Shown piece after piece: positions 17,660 through 26,911 of a stretch of 37,455 nt of DNA. The position numbers and the translations under genes are program-made. The notes under the pieces are model-generated. The model worked only from the letters and a program-made list of their open reading frames with translations, was not told the origin of the DNA and did no database searches. Source of the stretch: an uncultured Lachnospiraceae bacterium (GTDB taxonomy: Bacteria; Bacillota; Clostridia; Lachnospirales; Lachnospiraceae); NCBI GenBank assembly GCA_947175435.1, contig CAMWMS010000007.1, forward strand, positions 1 to 37,455, written 5' to 3'. Position 1 is the first letter of the stretch; each line of letters begins with the position of its first letter.

Positions 17660-18259
17660 ATGAAGGAAAAACAAAATATTCATGCAGGTTATTACAGTGA
17701 AGAGGAATTGAAGGGATTGGGAATTTCCAAAATAGGAAAAAATGTACTGATAAGTAACAAATGTTGTATATATCAACCGGATATGATAGAGATAGGGGAT
17801 AATGTCAGAATAGATGATTTCTGTATATTGCTTGGGAAGATAAAATTAGGACACAATGTTCATATTGCGGCATTTTGCCTTTTGAGCGGCGGGGCCGGAA
17901 TTGTGATGGAAGATTATTCCGGGCTGGCACAAAAATGCTCACTTTACACGAAAAGCGATGATTATAGCGGAAGAAGTATGACAAATTCTACGATACCCGA
18001 CAAATTTAAGGAAGTGAGGTCGGGAGAAATAGTGATCGGGAGACATGTGATCGTAGGGGCATCAAGCGTTGTTCTTCCGGGCGTTACCATCGGTGAGGGT
18101 GCTTCGGTCGGCGCAATGAGTTTAGTAAATAGATCCATAGAAGATTGGACTGTGAATATCGGAATACCATGCAGAAAACTAAAGGACAGAGAAAAGGGGC
18201 TGCTGGATCTGGAGAAAGAATATGAAAAGGAATACAGAAATGGATGTGGATACGAGTAA
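17660..18259 (+). CDS. Left-handed beta-helix acyltransferase (hexapeptide repeat)
   Basis: Repeats such as MIEIGDNVRIDDFCILLGKIKLGHNVHIAAFCLLSGGAGIVMEDYSGLAQKC and IVIGRHVIVGASSVVLPGVTIGEGASVGAMSLV. Confidence 0.85.
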   Translation: MKEKQNIHAGYYSEEELKGLGISKIGKNVLISNKCCIYQPDMIEIGDNVRIDDFCILLGKIKLGHNVHIAAFCLLSGGAGIVMEDYSGLAQKCSLYTKSDDYSGRSMTNSTIPDKFKEVRSGEIVIGRHVIVGASSVVLPGVTIGEGASVGAMSLVNRSIEDWTVNIGIPCRKLKDREKGLLDLEKEYEKEYRNGCGYE

Positions 18260-19247
18260 AGTGTTAATCATAGCTGAAGCAGGAGTAAATCATAACGGTG
18301 ACATTAAAATTGCAAGAAAATTAATAGATGCAGCAAAGGAAAGCGGGGCGGACATTGTCAAATTTCAGACTGCGAAACTGGAATCTCTGGTTTCAAAATC
18401 AGCTCAGATGGCAGAGTATCAGAAAAAAAATATAAGTATGGTTAAGTCACAAAAAGAGATGCTGAAAGATATAATTCTGCCTTTTGAAGGTTTTTCAGAG
18501 TTGGCACAATATTGTGACGTCCGGGGAATTACTTTTCTTTCAACACCGTTTGATATAGATAGCATTCGTTTTTTGGACAATTTGGTAAAGATATGGAAAA
18601 TTCCTTCCGGAGAGATCACGAATTATCCTTATCTGAGGGAGATTGCCCTAACCGGCAAACCTGTTATTATGTCCACGGGAATGTGTGAACTGCAGGAGGT
18701 GAAGGAGGCGGTTCGGGTATTAAAGGAAAACGGAAGCAGTGAGATTACCCTGTTGCATTGTAATACGGAGTACCCGACACCTATGCAGGACGTGAACTTG
18801 AGAGCAATGCGGGCTCTGCGGGAAGAATTCGGTCTGCCTGTAGGTTACTCAGATCATACACAGGGTATTGAAGTGCCGATTGCTGCCACGGCTATGGGAG
18901 CGGTAGTGATCGAGAAACATTTTACACTGGATCGCAATATGGAAGGTCCGGATCACAAGGCGAGTTTAGAGCCGGAGGAACTTCGGGCAATGGTGCAGGC
19001 GATCCGAAACATAGAGGCTGCGCTGGGAGATGGAGTCAAGCGCCCATCCGCTTCGGAGACGAAGAATCGGGATGTAGTACGCAAGAGCATCGTTGCTAAG
19101 ACAGACATCCGAAAGGGTGAAGTGTTTACGGAGGAGAATCTGACTGCAAAACGTCCCGGAAACGGTATTTCGCCCATGCGGTGGAATGAGGTAATTGGAT
19201 TGAGGGCGGACCGGGATTATGAGCAGGATGAGATGATCAAGCTGTAA
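18240..19247 (+). CDS. neuB: N-acetylneuraminate/legionaminate synthase family
   Basis: IIAEAGVNHNGDIKIARKLIDAAKESGADIVKFQT, PSGEITNYPYLREIA, GYSDHTQGIEVPIAATAMGAVVIEKHFTLDR; C-terminal SAF-like domain. Confidence 0.93.
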   Translation: MDVDTSKVLIIAEAGVNHNGDIKIARKLIDAAKESGADIVKFQTAKLESLVSKSAQMAEYQKKNISMVKSQKEMLKDIILPFEGFSELAQYCDVRGITFLSTPFDIDSIRFLDNLVKIWKIPSGEITNYPYLREIALTGKPVIMSTGMCELQEVKEAVRVLKENGSSEITLLHCNTEYPTPMQDVNLRAMRALREEFGLPVGYSDHTQGIEVPIAATAMGAVVIEKHFTLDRNMEGPDHKASLEPEELRAMVQAIRNIEAALGDGVKRPSASETKNRDVVRKSIVAKTDIRKGEVFTEENLTAKRPGNGISPMRWNEVIGLRADRDYEQDEMIKL

Positions 19248-19272
19248 CAGAAGCATAAACGTACAAGCGGCG

Positions 19273-19300
19273 TTGCTTGACTTCATTAGGATAGTATAAT
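19273..19300 (+). promoter_or_regulatory. Candidate sigma70/SigA-type promoter upstream of neuC
   Basis: TTGCTT (19273-19278), 16-nt spacer, TATAAT (19295-19300) in an AT-rich 170-nt intergenic gap. Confidence 0.5.
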
Positions 19301-19418
19301 AAAATAATATCCGGATTTATACTTTGTTTATCGTGAATAAAACATTTTTTTTGAAAACCATCTATGGTGCTTTTAAGTTTGCTTTTGTAGGGCGAATGAA
19401 AAAAGCGGAAAATATTTT

Positions 19419-20603
19419 ATGATGAAAAATGTATGTGTACTTACGGCTACGAGAGCCGAATACGGCCTTTTGAAAAATCTAATATTGAGACTGCAGAAGG
19501 AGTCTGAATTTCGGGTAAATGTTGTTGTGACGGGGATGCATCTGGACAAGGCTTTTGGCGAAACGTATCGGGAGATCGAGGAAGACGGAGTCTCTATCGC
19601 GGCAAAAATCCCTATTTTATCTAAGCAGGACGGTGCAGTCGGAATGTCCGAAACTATGTCCAATGCGCTTCTAAGCTTCGGACATTTTTTTGCAGAAAAC
19701 CGGCAGGATCTTCTGGTGGTGTTGGGCGATCGATATGAGACGATGGCGGTCTGTATTGCGGCCATGAATGAACAGATTCCGATTGCGCATATTCATGGCG
19801 GAGAAGTGACGGAAGGCGCGATCGATGATGCGATCAGGCATAGCATCTCGAAGATGAGTTTTCTTCATTTTACGAGCACGGAAGTATACCGCAAACGAGT
19901 GATTCAGTTGGGTGAGCATCCGGACAGGGTTTTTAATGTGGGTGCGCTCGGAGTCGAAAATATTCGTTATGGGAAGCGGCTTTCCCGGTCTGAGCTGGAA
20001 GAAGATCTGCAGTTTTCGTTGGGGGAGAAGTATTGTCTGGTCACATTCCATCCGGTCACGTTGGAAGAGGATGACGGCGTTTCGCAGCTTCAGGAACTGC
20101 TGAAGGCGATGGATGAGATGACGGAATACCGCTATCTGATAACAAAGGCGAATGCAGACGCCGGTGGCAGAAAGATCAACGCCCGGTTGGAGAAATATGC
20201 ACAGGCACATAACGACAGAGTCTGCCTGAAAGATTCTCTGGGCATGGTTCGTTATTTGTCGGCGATGCAATATTGCTCCATGGTGGTGGGAAATTCCTCC
20301 AGTGGAATCCAGGAGGCTCCGGCAATGGGAGTTCCTACGGTCAACATCGGGAATCGGCAGAAGGGAAGGATACAGAGTGCGAGTATTATCAACTGTGAGC
20401 CGTGTGCCGAAGAGGTTGTGGCAGCGATGAGGCGGATACAGACAGAGGAATTTCAGATCGGAATGGAACAGGATCTGCTGTTCGGCGAACCCGAAAGAAT
20501 TCCCCCTTCGCGGGCGATTACAAACCATATCACGGAATATCTACTCGGGGAGAACGGAGCAGAGATAGATTTAAAAAAGAAATTTTACGATATTGCATTA
20601 TAA
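19419..20603 (+). CDS. neuC: UDP-GlcNAc 2-epimerase (hydrolysing), NeuC/LegG family
   Basis: VLTATRAEYGLLKNLI, VVLGDRYETMAVCIAAMNEQIPIAHIHGGEVTEGAIDDAIRHSISKMSFLHFTST, VGNSSSGIQEAPAMGVPTVNIGNRQKGR. Confidence 0.93.
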   Translation: MMKNVCVLTATRAEYGLLKNLILRLQKESEFRVNVVVTGMHLDKAFGETYREIEEDGVSIAAKIPILSKQDGAVGMSETMSNALLSFGHFFAENRQDLLVVLGDRYETMAVCIAAMNEQIPIAHIHGGEVTEGAIDDAIRHSISKMSFLHFTSTEVYRKRVIQLGEHPDRVFNVGALGVENIRYGKRLSRSELEEDLQFSLGEKYCLVTFHPVTLEEDDGVSQLQELLKAMDEMTEYRYLITKANADAGGRKINARLEKYAQAHNDRVCLKDSLGMVRYLSAMQYCSMVVGNSSSGIQEAPAMGVPTVNIGNRQKGRIQSASIINCEPCAEEVVAAMRRIQTEEFQIGMEQDLLFGEPERIPPSRAITNHITEYLLGENGAEIDLKKKFYDIAL

Positions 20604-20633
20604 AAAAAGCGATAGGGCAAAAGGGATAACAGG

Positions 20634-21608
20634 ATGAAAGTGATTGTGATCGGTCTCGGTTCCATGGGAAAGAGAAGGATTCGTCTGATCAGGCAGTATG
20701 ATGGGGCGATTGGAATATGTGGTGTTGACACTTCCGGTGACCGAAGGGAGCAGGCGGAGAAGGAATACGGTATAGAAACATTAGACAGTATAGAGTGTGT
20801 GCGGGCAGATGAGTATGACTGCGCATTTATATGCACCTCGCCCTTATCTCACAGCGGTTTGATCCATACTTGTCTGAGTCTGAACATGCATGTGTTTACG
20901 GAGATCAATCTGATCGCCGACGGCTATGATGAGAATATGAAACTTGCTGCAGAACGCGGGAGGACGCTTTTCTTGTCTTCAACATTTCTGTATCGGGAAG
21001 AGATAGGATATATTGACCGAATGGTCCGCAAGAGCAGCAGCCCTGTCAGTTATCTTTATCATATCGGGCAATATCTGCCAGATTGGCATCCGTGGGAAAA
21101 TTACAAGGATTATTTCGTGGGTGACCGGCGTACAAACGGGTGTAGAGAATTATTTGCCATTGAGCTGCCATGGCTGCTTCACACATTCGGGGATGTGCAG
21201 CGGATTCATGTGGTTAAGGGAAGGGCTACCGGGTTGCAGATCGATTATCCGGACAGTTACCTCGTGACATTGGAGCATGAGAATGGTGCTCGCGGTTCGC
21301 TGGCGGTAGATGTGGTGTCGAGAAAAGCGGTAAGAAATCTGGAAGTGTTTTCGGAAGATATGTATCTGGCATGGAACGGAACCCCGGAGAGCCTGCGGTA
21401 TTATGACTATGAGCGCAAAGCAGAAGTTACGGTCAATCTGTATGACAGGGTTGAGCACAGGGACGGATATGACCAGTTTATCATAGAGAACAGTTATCTT
21501 CATGAGATAGAAGCATTTTTTGCACAGGTGAAAGGCGGAGCGGTTCCAGCATATGATTTTGAGAAAGATAAGGAAACGCTGGCTCTGATTGACAGGATCG
21601 AGGAGTAG
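20634..21608 (+). CDS. Gfo/Idh/MocA-like oxidoreductase, atypical active-site motif
   Basis: N-terminal dinucleotide fold VIVIGLGSMGKRRIRL; usual EKP replaced by EIN (VFTEINLIADG). Confidence 0.8.
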   Translation: MKVIVIGLGSMGKRRIRLIRQYDGAIGICGVDTSGDRREQAEKEYGIETLDSIECVRADEYDCAFICTSPLSHSGLIHTCLSLNMHVFTEINLIADGYDENMKLAAERGRTLFLSSTFLYREEIGYIDRMVRKSSSPVSYLYHIGQYLPDWHPWENYKDYFVGDRRTNGCRELFAIELPWLLHTFGDVQRIHVVKGRATGLQIDYPDSYLVTLEHENGARGSLAVDVVSRKAVRNLEVFSEDMYLAWNGTPESLRYYDYERKAEVTVNLYDRVEHRDGYDQFIIENSYLHEIEAFFAQVKGGAVPAYDFEKDKETLALIDRIEE

Positions 21609-21611
21609 CAT

Positions 21612-22553
21612 ATGAACGGAAACTATAAGATAGCTTTCTGCGGGCTCGGTTCCATCGGAAAGCGTCATCTGCATAATACGGTGCGGTATCTGCAGGAACA
21701 GGGCTGTGATTTTAGAATCGATGCGATTCGGAGCGGAGCGGGAGCTGTGCTTGACGGGGAATTGACGCAGTACGTCAGTGCGCAATACTTTTATGGCGAT
21801 GAGATCCCGCAGGATTACGACATTATATTTATTACTAATCCGACTGCCATGCACAGAGAAAGCATTATGAAGTATCAGAATTGTACGAGGAGTATGTTTA
21901 TCGAGAAACCGGTGGTAGCCGATTCCGAATGTGATTTTTCCGGTATTCCCGATGGTTTGATCTGTTATGTGGCATGTCCTTTACGGTACACGAAGACGCT
22001 TCAGTATGTGAAGGAGCATATTGAATGCGATGCGGCATATTCTGTGCGGGCAGTTTGTTCCACTTATCTTCCGGACTGGCGGCCGGGCGAGGATTACCGA
22101 AAATCTTACAGCGCTCACAAGGCGATGGGCGGCGGCGTGGCGATAGATCTGATTCATGAATGGGATTATCTGATATGGCTGTTCGGCAGACCGGATAAGG
22201 TGGAAAGCATACAGAGGAAGATCTCCGGGCTGGAGACGGACAGTGAAGATATTGCGGTATATATGGGATATTCTAAAGACAGAATCTACGAACTGCATTT
22301 GGATTATTTCGGCAGGGAAGAGAAGCGCAATCTGGAGATTTATCTTCCGTCGGAGACAATTACGGTAGATCTGCGAAACGGCAGAATTCATTTTGGAAAA
22401 TCAGGCGAAGATATCATAATGTGCGAAGACAGGGATGAATATCAGGGGAAAGAGATCGCACATTTTTTTGATATTATCAATGGCAAATGCAATAACGATA
22501 ACGATATTGTGGAAGCGATGAGGACGTTAAGTCTGACGCAGGGCAGGGCATAA
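21612..22553 (+). CDS. Gfo/Idh/MocA family oxidoreductase
   Basis: FCGLGSIGKRHLHN; EKP motif (MFIEKPVVADS); GGGVAIDLIHEWDYLIWLFG. Confidence 0.87.
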   Translation: MNGNYKIAFCGLGSIGKRHLHNTVRYLQEQGCDFRIDAIRSGAGAVLDGELTQYVSAQYFYGDEIPQDYDIIFITNPTAMHRESIMKYQNCTRSMFIEKPVVADSECDFSGIPDGLICYVACPLRYTKTLQYVKEHIECDAAYSVRAVCSTYLPDWRPGEDYRKSYSAHKAMGGGVAIDLIHEWDYLIWLFGRPDKVESIQRKISGLETDSEDIAVYMGYSKDRIYELHLDYFGREEKRNLEIYLPSETITVDLRNGRIHFGKSGEDIIMCEDRDEYQGKEIAHFFDIINGKCNNDNDIVEAMRTLSLTQGRA

Positions 22554-22555
22554 GA

Positions 22556-23401
22556 GTGATCAGGCAGGAGAAGATTACAGACAGGAAGCGGGTGAATCAG
22601 TTGAACAAAGAGAGCAGCATTTTATTTACCATTTGTGCCAGAGCAGGTTCAAAGGGCGTGAAAGGGAAGAATACAAAAATATTCTGCGGAAGGCCGCTTG
22701 CAGCGTACACAGTGGCAGCGTATGAACTATTCAGGCAGCGTTTTCAGACAGAGTACGGGAGTATGGCGCTTGCAGTCAATACGGACAGTGAGTTGCTGCG
22801 GCAGCAGTTGGACGAGCTACGAACGGAGTATCTCTATGTTCCGCGGATCGAGGAACTTGCGGGAGACGTGGTATCGAAGAAGGACGTCATCCGGGATACG
22901 TTGATAAAGAGTGAGGCAGTAAAAAATAGGATATTTGATGTTGTGATCGATTTGGATCTGACATCTCCGTTGCGTACAGTGGATGATATCAAAGGAACTT
23001 TGGATGCACTGAATCAGGATGAGGGCGCTGATATTGCGTATAGTGTGACCTCTTCCCGCAGATCGCCCTATTTCAATATGGTGGCGAAGGGGGAAGACGG
23101 ATATTATCATACTGTAACCCAGACTGGGTTCACGACGCGGCAGCAGTGCCCGTCATGTTATGACATGAACGCTTCGATCTATGCTTATCGGAGAGCATAT
23201 ACGCTGGCAGATCATGTCCTGCCGCGGCGAGAGACAGTCTGGCAGATGAAGGATACAGGCGTATTGGATATTGACAGTGAGGAAGATTTCGAACTGATGG
23301 AAGTGCTTGCGAAATATTTCTATCAGAAGTATCCTGCATATGGTGAGATAGAAGCGGCGGCGTCCCGGTCGGGTGGACAATGCGGCGGCAATATGCTATA
23401 A
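22556..23401 (+). CDS. neuA: CMP-nonulosonate (acylneuraminate) cytidylyltransferase
   Basis: ILFTICARAGSKGVKGKNTKIFCGRPLAAYTV, VVIDLDLTSPLRTVDDIKGTLD; GTG 22556 or TTG 22601 start uncertain. Confidence 0.88.
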   Translation: MIRQEKITDRKRVNQLNKESSILFTICARAGSKGVKGKNTKIFCGRPLAAYTVAAYELFRQRFQTEYGSMALAVNTDSELLRQQLDELRTEYLYVPRIEELAGDVVSKKDVIRDTLIKSEAVKNRIFDVVIDLDLTSPLRTVDDIKGTLDALNQDEGADIAYSVTSSRRSPYFNMVAKGEDGYYHTVTQTGFTTRQQCPSCYDMNASIYAYRRAYTLADHVLPRRETVWQMKDTGVLDIDSEEDFELMEVLAKYFYQKYPAYGEIEAAASRSGGQCGGNML

Positions 23402-23456
23402 TTTTACGAATATTTACGGGCACGGATGTTTATGAGAATATGAGGGCATATTGGCG

Positions 23457-24902
23457 ATGCATGCTTCTATCAGTGAAAATTATGAAAAATTTCTGGATTT
23501 TGAGAACAGTGGGAAAGTATTATCGTTTCACTATCAATACCGGAACATGTTAGTGTGGCCGTTTATCAGGAATGTAATGTGGAACTGTATTTACAAAACC
23601 CTTTTTGGAGAGAATGCGGGATTAATTGACACCAGTGCACAAAATTTGAAAAAGGGCAGGCTTTTTGGCTATAAGTGGCTGCAATTTTTTAAGTTCAATA
23701 AGAATCCGCTGTTTGCCTGCAAACAGACGGATATTTTGTATTTATATCATGTGATCGGCAATGTAAAAGATGAGAATGATGTTTATTATAATCGGATCTA
23801 TGACGATTTTGTGGCACTTCATGACAGCACAGCCATTATAGAGAGCGCACCTCTGTTTCGTCACTTTTATCCCAAGAAGTACAAGACATACGAAGCGGAT
23901 TCAATCGAGATCATTTGTGCGTTTCACGAAAAAATTGCCTCTCTGAACGAGAAGGATAAGAATACCATCGAACAGATGATTGATTATCTGAAGCGGGATT
24001 TTCCGTTTGCATTACAGGAATCTCATTGGCGTATCATCCGCATAGAATTAGAGCGGTATGCCAAGAATATGAAGCTGATTTATGAGTACTACCATAAAGT
24101 CTTTACGCGTATTTCGCCCAAGCTTGTCTTCGTAGCGCAGGCGTGTGACGGAAGCCATATGGCATGTAAGATCAAGGTTTTACGGGACATGGGAATTCCG
24201 TCGGCAGAGATACAGCATGGATTGATCAGTAACGAGCATTTTGCATACAATTATTCCCGGGCGGTCTGCGACAGTGAAGAGTATCGCAGCTATTTGCCGG
24301 ATCATTTCCTGACATTTGGACATTTCTGGGAGAAGACGATCAGGCTTCCCGTGCACACGGAAGTTTTGGGTAGTGCGAATTTTAGCAGAAATTTTGATAA
24401 GACACGTAAAAGTGACAATGATGTCGGAAACGAGACGCAGGACAGGAATATTCTCATTCTCCCGTCGGTCTTAGAGACGTATATGGAGCTGGTCAGGTAT
24501 CTCTATGATAAGCTGCCGGACAGAAGGCTGATTATCAAGGTTCATCCGACGAAGATTAAACAATATGAAGTCTTCAAAACGATGGAGAATGATCGTATAA
24601 GCGTATATATTAAAGAGAATATAAACAACTTTTTTGATCGCGCCGCGATCGTGATCGGCGATGATTCTACCGCATTATATGAAGCGGCAGCGCTGGGAAA
24701 GCAAGTGATGATCTGGGATACGGAATACAGCAGAAACATGCATCGCGCAATAGGCAGGTGGTTTGCGGATAAAGAAGAGCTGCTTTCGATTCTGCAGTCG
24801 GATCATATAAGCATGATAGCAGAGACGAAACCGGAGGATATCTTTGCCCGTGACAGTAAGAGACGATATCGGGCGTTTATTGCAGGATATGTGTCCGAAT
24901 AG
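23457..24902 (+). CDS. GT-B-like surface carbohydrate transferase with HP and ST motifs (candidate CMP-nonulosonate transferase)
   Basis: PSAEIQHGLIS, RRLIIKVHPTK, VIGDDSTALYEAAALGKQVMIWDT; follows neuA. Confidence 0.55.
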   Translation: MHASISENYEKFLDFENSGKVLSFHYQYRNMLVWPFIRNVMWNCIYKTLFGENAGLIDTSAQNLKKGRLFGYKWLQFFKFNKNPLFACKQTDILYLYHVIGNVKDENDVYYNRIYDDFVALHDSTAIIESAPLFRHFYPKKYKTYEADSIEIICAFHEKIASLNEKDKNTIEQMIDYLKRDFPFALQESHWRIIRIELERYAKNMKLIYEYYHKVFTRISPKLVFVAQACDGSHMACKIKVLRDMGIPSAEIQHGLISNEHFAYNYSRAVCDSEEYRSYLPDHFLTFGHFWEKTIRLPVHTEVLGSANFSRNFDKTRKSDNDVGNETQDRNILILPSVLETYMELVRYLYDKLPDRRLIIKVHPTKIKQYEVFKTMENDRISVYIKENINNFFDRAAIVIGDDSTALYEAAALGKQVMIWDTEYSRNMHRAIGRWFADKEELLSILQSDHISMIAETKPEDIFARDSKRRYRAFIAGYVSE

Positions 24903-24929
24903 GACAGGAAATGGTGATTGGGTAAGAGT

Positions 24930-26813
24930 ATGTGCGGAATCTGTGGGATGTTTCGTAAAAACAATGAAGTTGATAAAGAAAAATTTGAGCAGATGATTGA
25001 TATCATCGCGTACCGTGGACCGGATGACAGGGGCGCGTACTATGAGAACAACATTGCCTTGGGACACAGACGGCTTGCAATTATTGACTTAAGCAAGGAA
25101 GGTCACCAGCCATTTTCCTATAAAGACAGATACATTATGGTATACAATGGGGAAATTTATAATTTTCGTGAGCTGAGAGAACAGTTGCGGCATAAGGGGT
25201 ATGAATTTGCGACGAAGACGGATACGGAAGTACTCATTGCGATGTACGACTGTTATGGCAAAGAGTGTGTGAAGCACCTGAACGGTATGTGGGCATTTGC
25301 CGTTTACGACAGGCAGCAGCAGACGATCTTCTGTTCCAGAGACCGATTCGGTGTAAAGCCGTTTTACTACTGTCAGTCGGGGCAGGATTTTATCTTTGCC
25401 TCGGAAATCAAGCAGATTTTATTAATGAAGCAGGGGGATGTATATGCTAACCGGCAGAGGCTTTTGGAATATTTGATTCTGGGGGATCTTGATTATACGG
25501 ATGAAACTTTATTCAGGGATGTGAAGCAGTTAAAAGGCGGATATAATCTGACGCTTCATATCGTGACCGGCGCGTGTACTCTGGAGCAGTATTATGATCT
25601 TAGCCGGACGAGAGCAGACAGGAAGAGCTATCGGGCGGCATGCGATGATTTCAGACGGTTGTTTGAGAGGTCCGTTGCGCTCAGACTGCGGGCAGATGTG
25701 CCGGTGGGCTATTGCTTGTCGGGAGGACTGGACAGCTCTGCTATTGTGTGTATGGCCGATTCGATCATAGGCAGATCCGGAAAAGAAGTGGAGCAGCATA
25801 CAGTGTCTTCCTGCTTTGAGGATAAAGCATATGATGAGCAGGAGTATATAGATGAGGTGGTGTGGCATACGCAGGTCACACCGCATAAGATTTTTGCGTC
25901 AGAGCAGGATTTGTTCGAGAACCTGGACGAGATTATCTGGCATATGGATGAACCTTTCAGTTCTACCTCGATCTTTGCGCAGTGGCATGTTTTTAAAAGC
26001 GCCAAAGAGAATCATCTTACGGTGATGCTGGACGGACAGGGCGCGGACGAGCAGCTTGCGGGATATACAGGGTTCTACAGCGTGATCTTTGCGTATTACC
26101 TGAGAAGATTTCGTTTAATTAAGTTCGGACGGGAGCTCTATTATTATTGCAAGAACCGTCGTGTTTCGGAAACTTATGTAGCGGCGAAAGATGTGATCCT
26201 GAATGCCTTGGTGTCAGCATTTATGCCGAACAGATTGAAAATGTATCTCAAGCGGAAGCTGGGATACGGATATTCCGGGCTGCCCTTTTCGGAGCAATTG
26301 ATCGAGCAGGCGGTCAAGGGCAGGGAAATCTATCAAGTCAGCAGTCCACGGGAATATTCATTGGATCATATGAAATACAGCATGTCCTCGCTGTTACATT
26401 ACGAGGACCGGAATTCTATGGCGCATTCCATAGAATCCAGAGTTCCCTTTCTGGACTACCGCCTGGCACAGAGTATTTATTCCATGCCTGTCCATTATAA
26501 GATTCGTAAGGGTATGACCAAGTCGGTTATGCGGGATGGCTTAGACGGAATCCTGCCGGATAAGATTAAAAACAGGGTCAGTAAGCTGGGGTTTGTCACG
26601 CCGGAGGAAAAATGGATCAATGAAAATTTTGATCAGTTCAGAGAACAGCTCTGCGGGGCATGTGAGAAGCTGAAGGATATGATTGATGCCGGAAGAGTCA
26701 TCAAATGGTTTGATGATAATAAGGGGGAGATTAAGAGAGGAAATTATCTTCCGTGGAGAATTATCTGCGCAGGTCACTGGGTTGATGTCTTCCGTGTAAA
26801 GTTTGATGATTGA
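24930..26813 (+). CDS. asnB: Glutamine-dependent asparagine synthase family amidotransferase
   Basis: MCGICGMF N-terminal nucleophile Cys, AYRGPDDRG, GHRRLAIIDLS, YNGEIYNFRELRE, YCLSGGLDSSAIV. Start moved to ATG 24930 so that Cys is residue 2. Confidence 0.93.
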   Translation: MCGICGMFRKNNEVDKEKFEQMIDIIAYRGPDDRGAYYENNIALGHRRLAIIDLSKEGHQPFSYKDRYIMVYNGEIYNFRELREQLRHKGYEFATKTDTEVLIAMYDCYGKECVKHLNGMWAFAVYDRQQQTIFCSRDRFGVKPFYYCQSGQDFIFASEIKQILLMKQGDVYANRQRLLEYLILGDLDYTDETLFRDVKQLKGGYNLTLHIVTGACTLEQYYDLSRTRADRKSYRAACDDFRRLFERSVALRLRADVPVGYCLSGGLDSSAIVCMADSIIGRSGKEVEQHTVSSCFEDKAYDEQEYIDEVVWHTQVTPHKIFASEQDLFENLDEIIWHMDEPFSSTSIFAQWHVFKSAKENHLTVMLDGQGADEQLAGYTGFYSVIFAYYLRRFRLIKFGRELYYYCKNRRVSETYVAAKDVILNALVSAFMPNRLKMYLKRKLGYGYSGLPFSEQLIEQAVKGREIYQVSSPREYSLDHMKYSMSSLLHYEDRNSMAHSIESRVPFLDYRLAQSIYSMPVHYKIRKGMTKSVMRDGLDGILPDKIKNRVSKLGFVTPEEKWINENFDQFREQLCGACEKLKDMIDAGRVIKWFDDNKGEIKRGNYLPWRIICAGHWVDVFRVKFDD

Positions 26814-26856
26814 GATGTTACGATTACCATGCAGGGAGCAGTGTGGGCGGCTTAGC

Positions 26857-26885
26857 TTGCAGATGTCGGGGGAATGCTATATAAT
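26857..26885 (+). promoter_or_regulatory. Candidate sigma70/SigA-type promoter upstream of the GT4 at 26912
   Basis: TTGCAG (26857-26862), 17-nt spacer, TATAAT (26880-26885), then GGAGGAATAAG before ATG 26912. Confidence 0.55.
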
Positions 26886-26911
26886 AAGATACGCAGATTC
26901 GGAGGAATAAG

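Noticed and set aside
19671-20528. 285-aa minus-strand ORF
   Set aside because: Fully antisense to the well-supported neuC; residue pattern (His/Arg/Ile-rich) is typical of a shadow ORF.
12530-26830. Recurring GTTACGAT near several gene starts (about 12539, 14223, 26817) as a regulatory motif
   Set aside because: Only 8 nt with inconsistent spacing; could be chance. Only the 12532/14218 15-mer similarity was kept as a side note.
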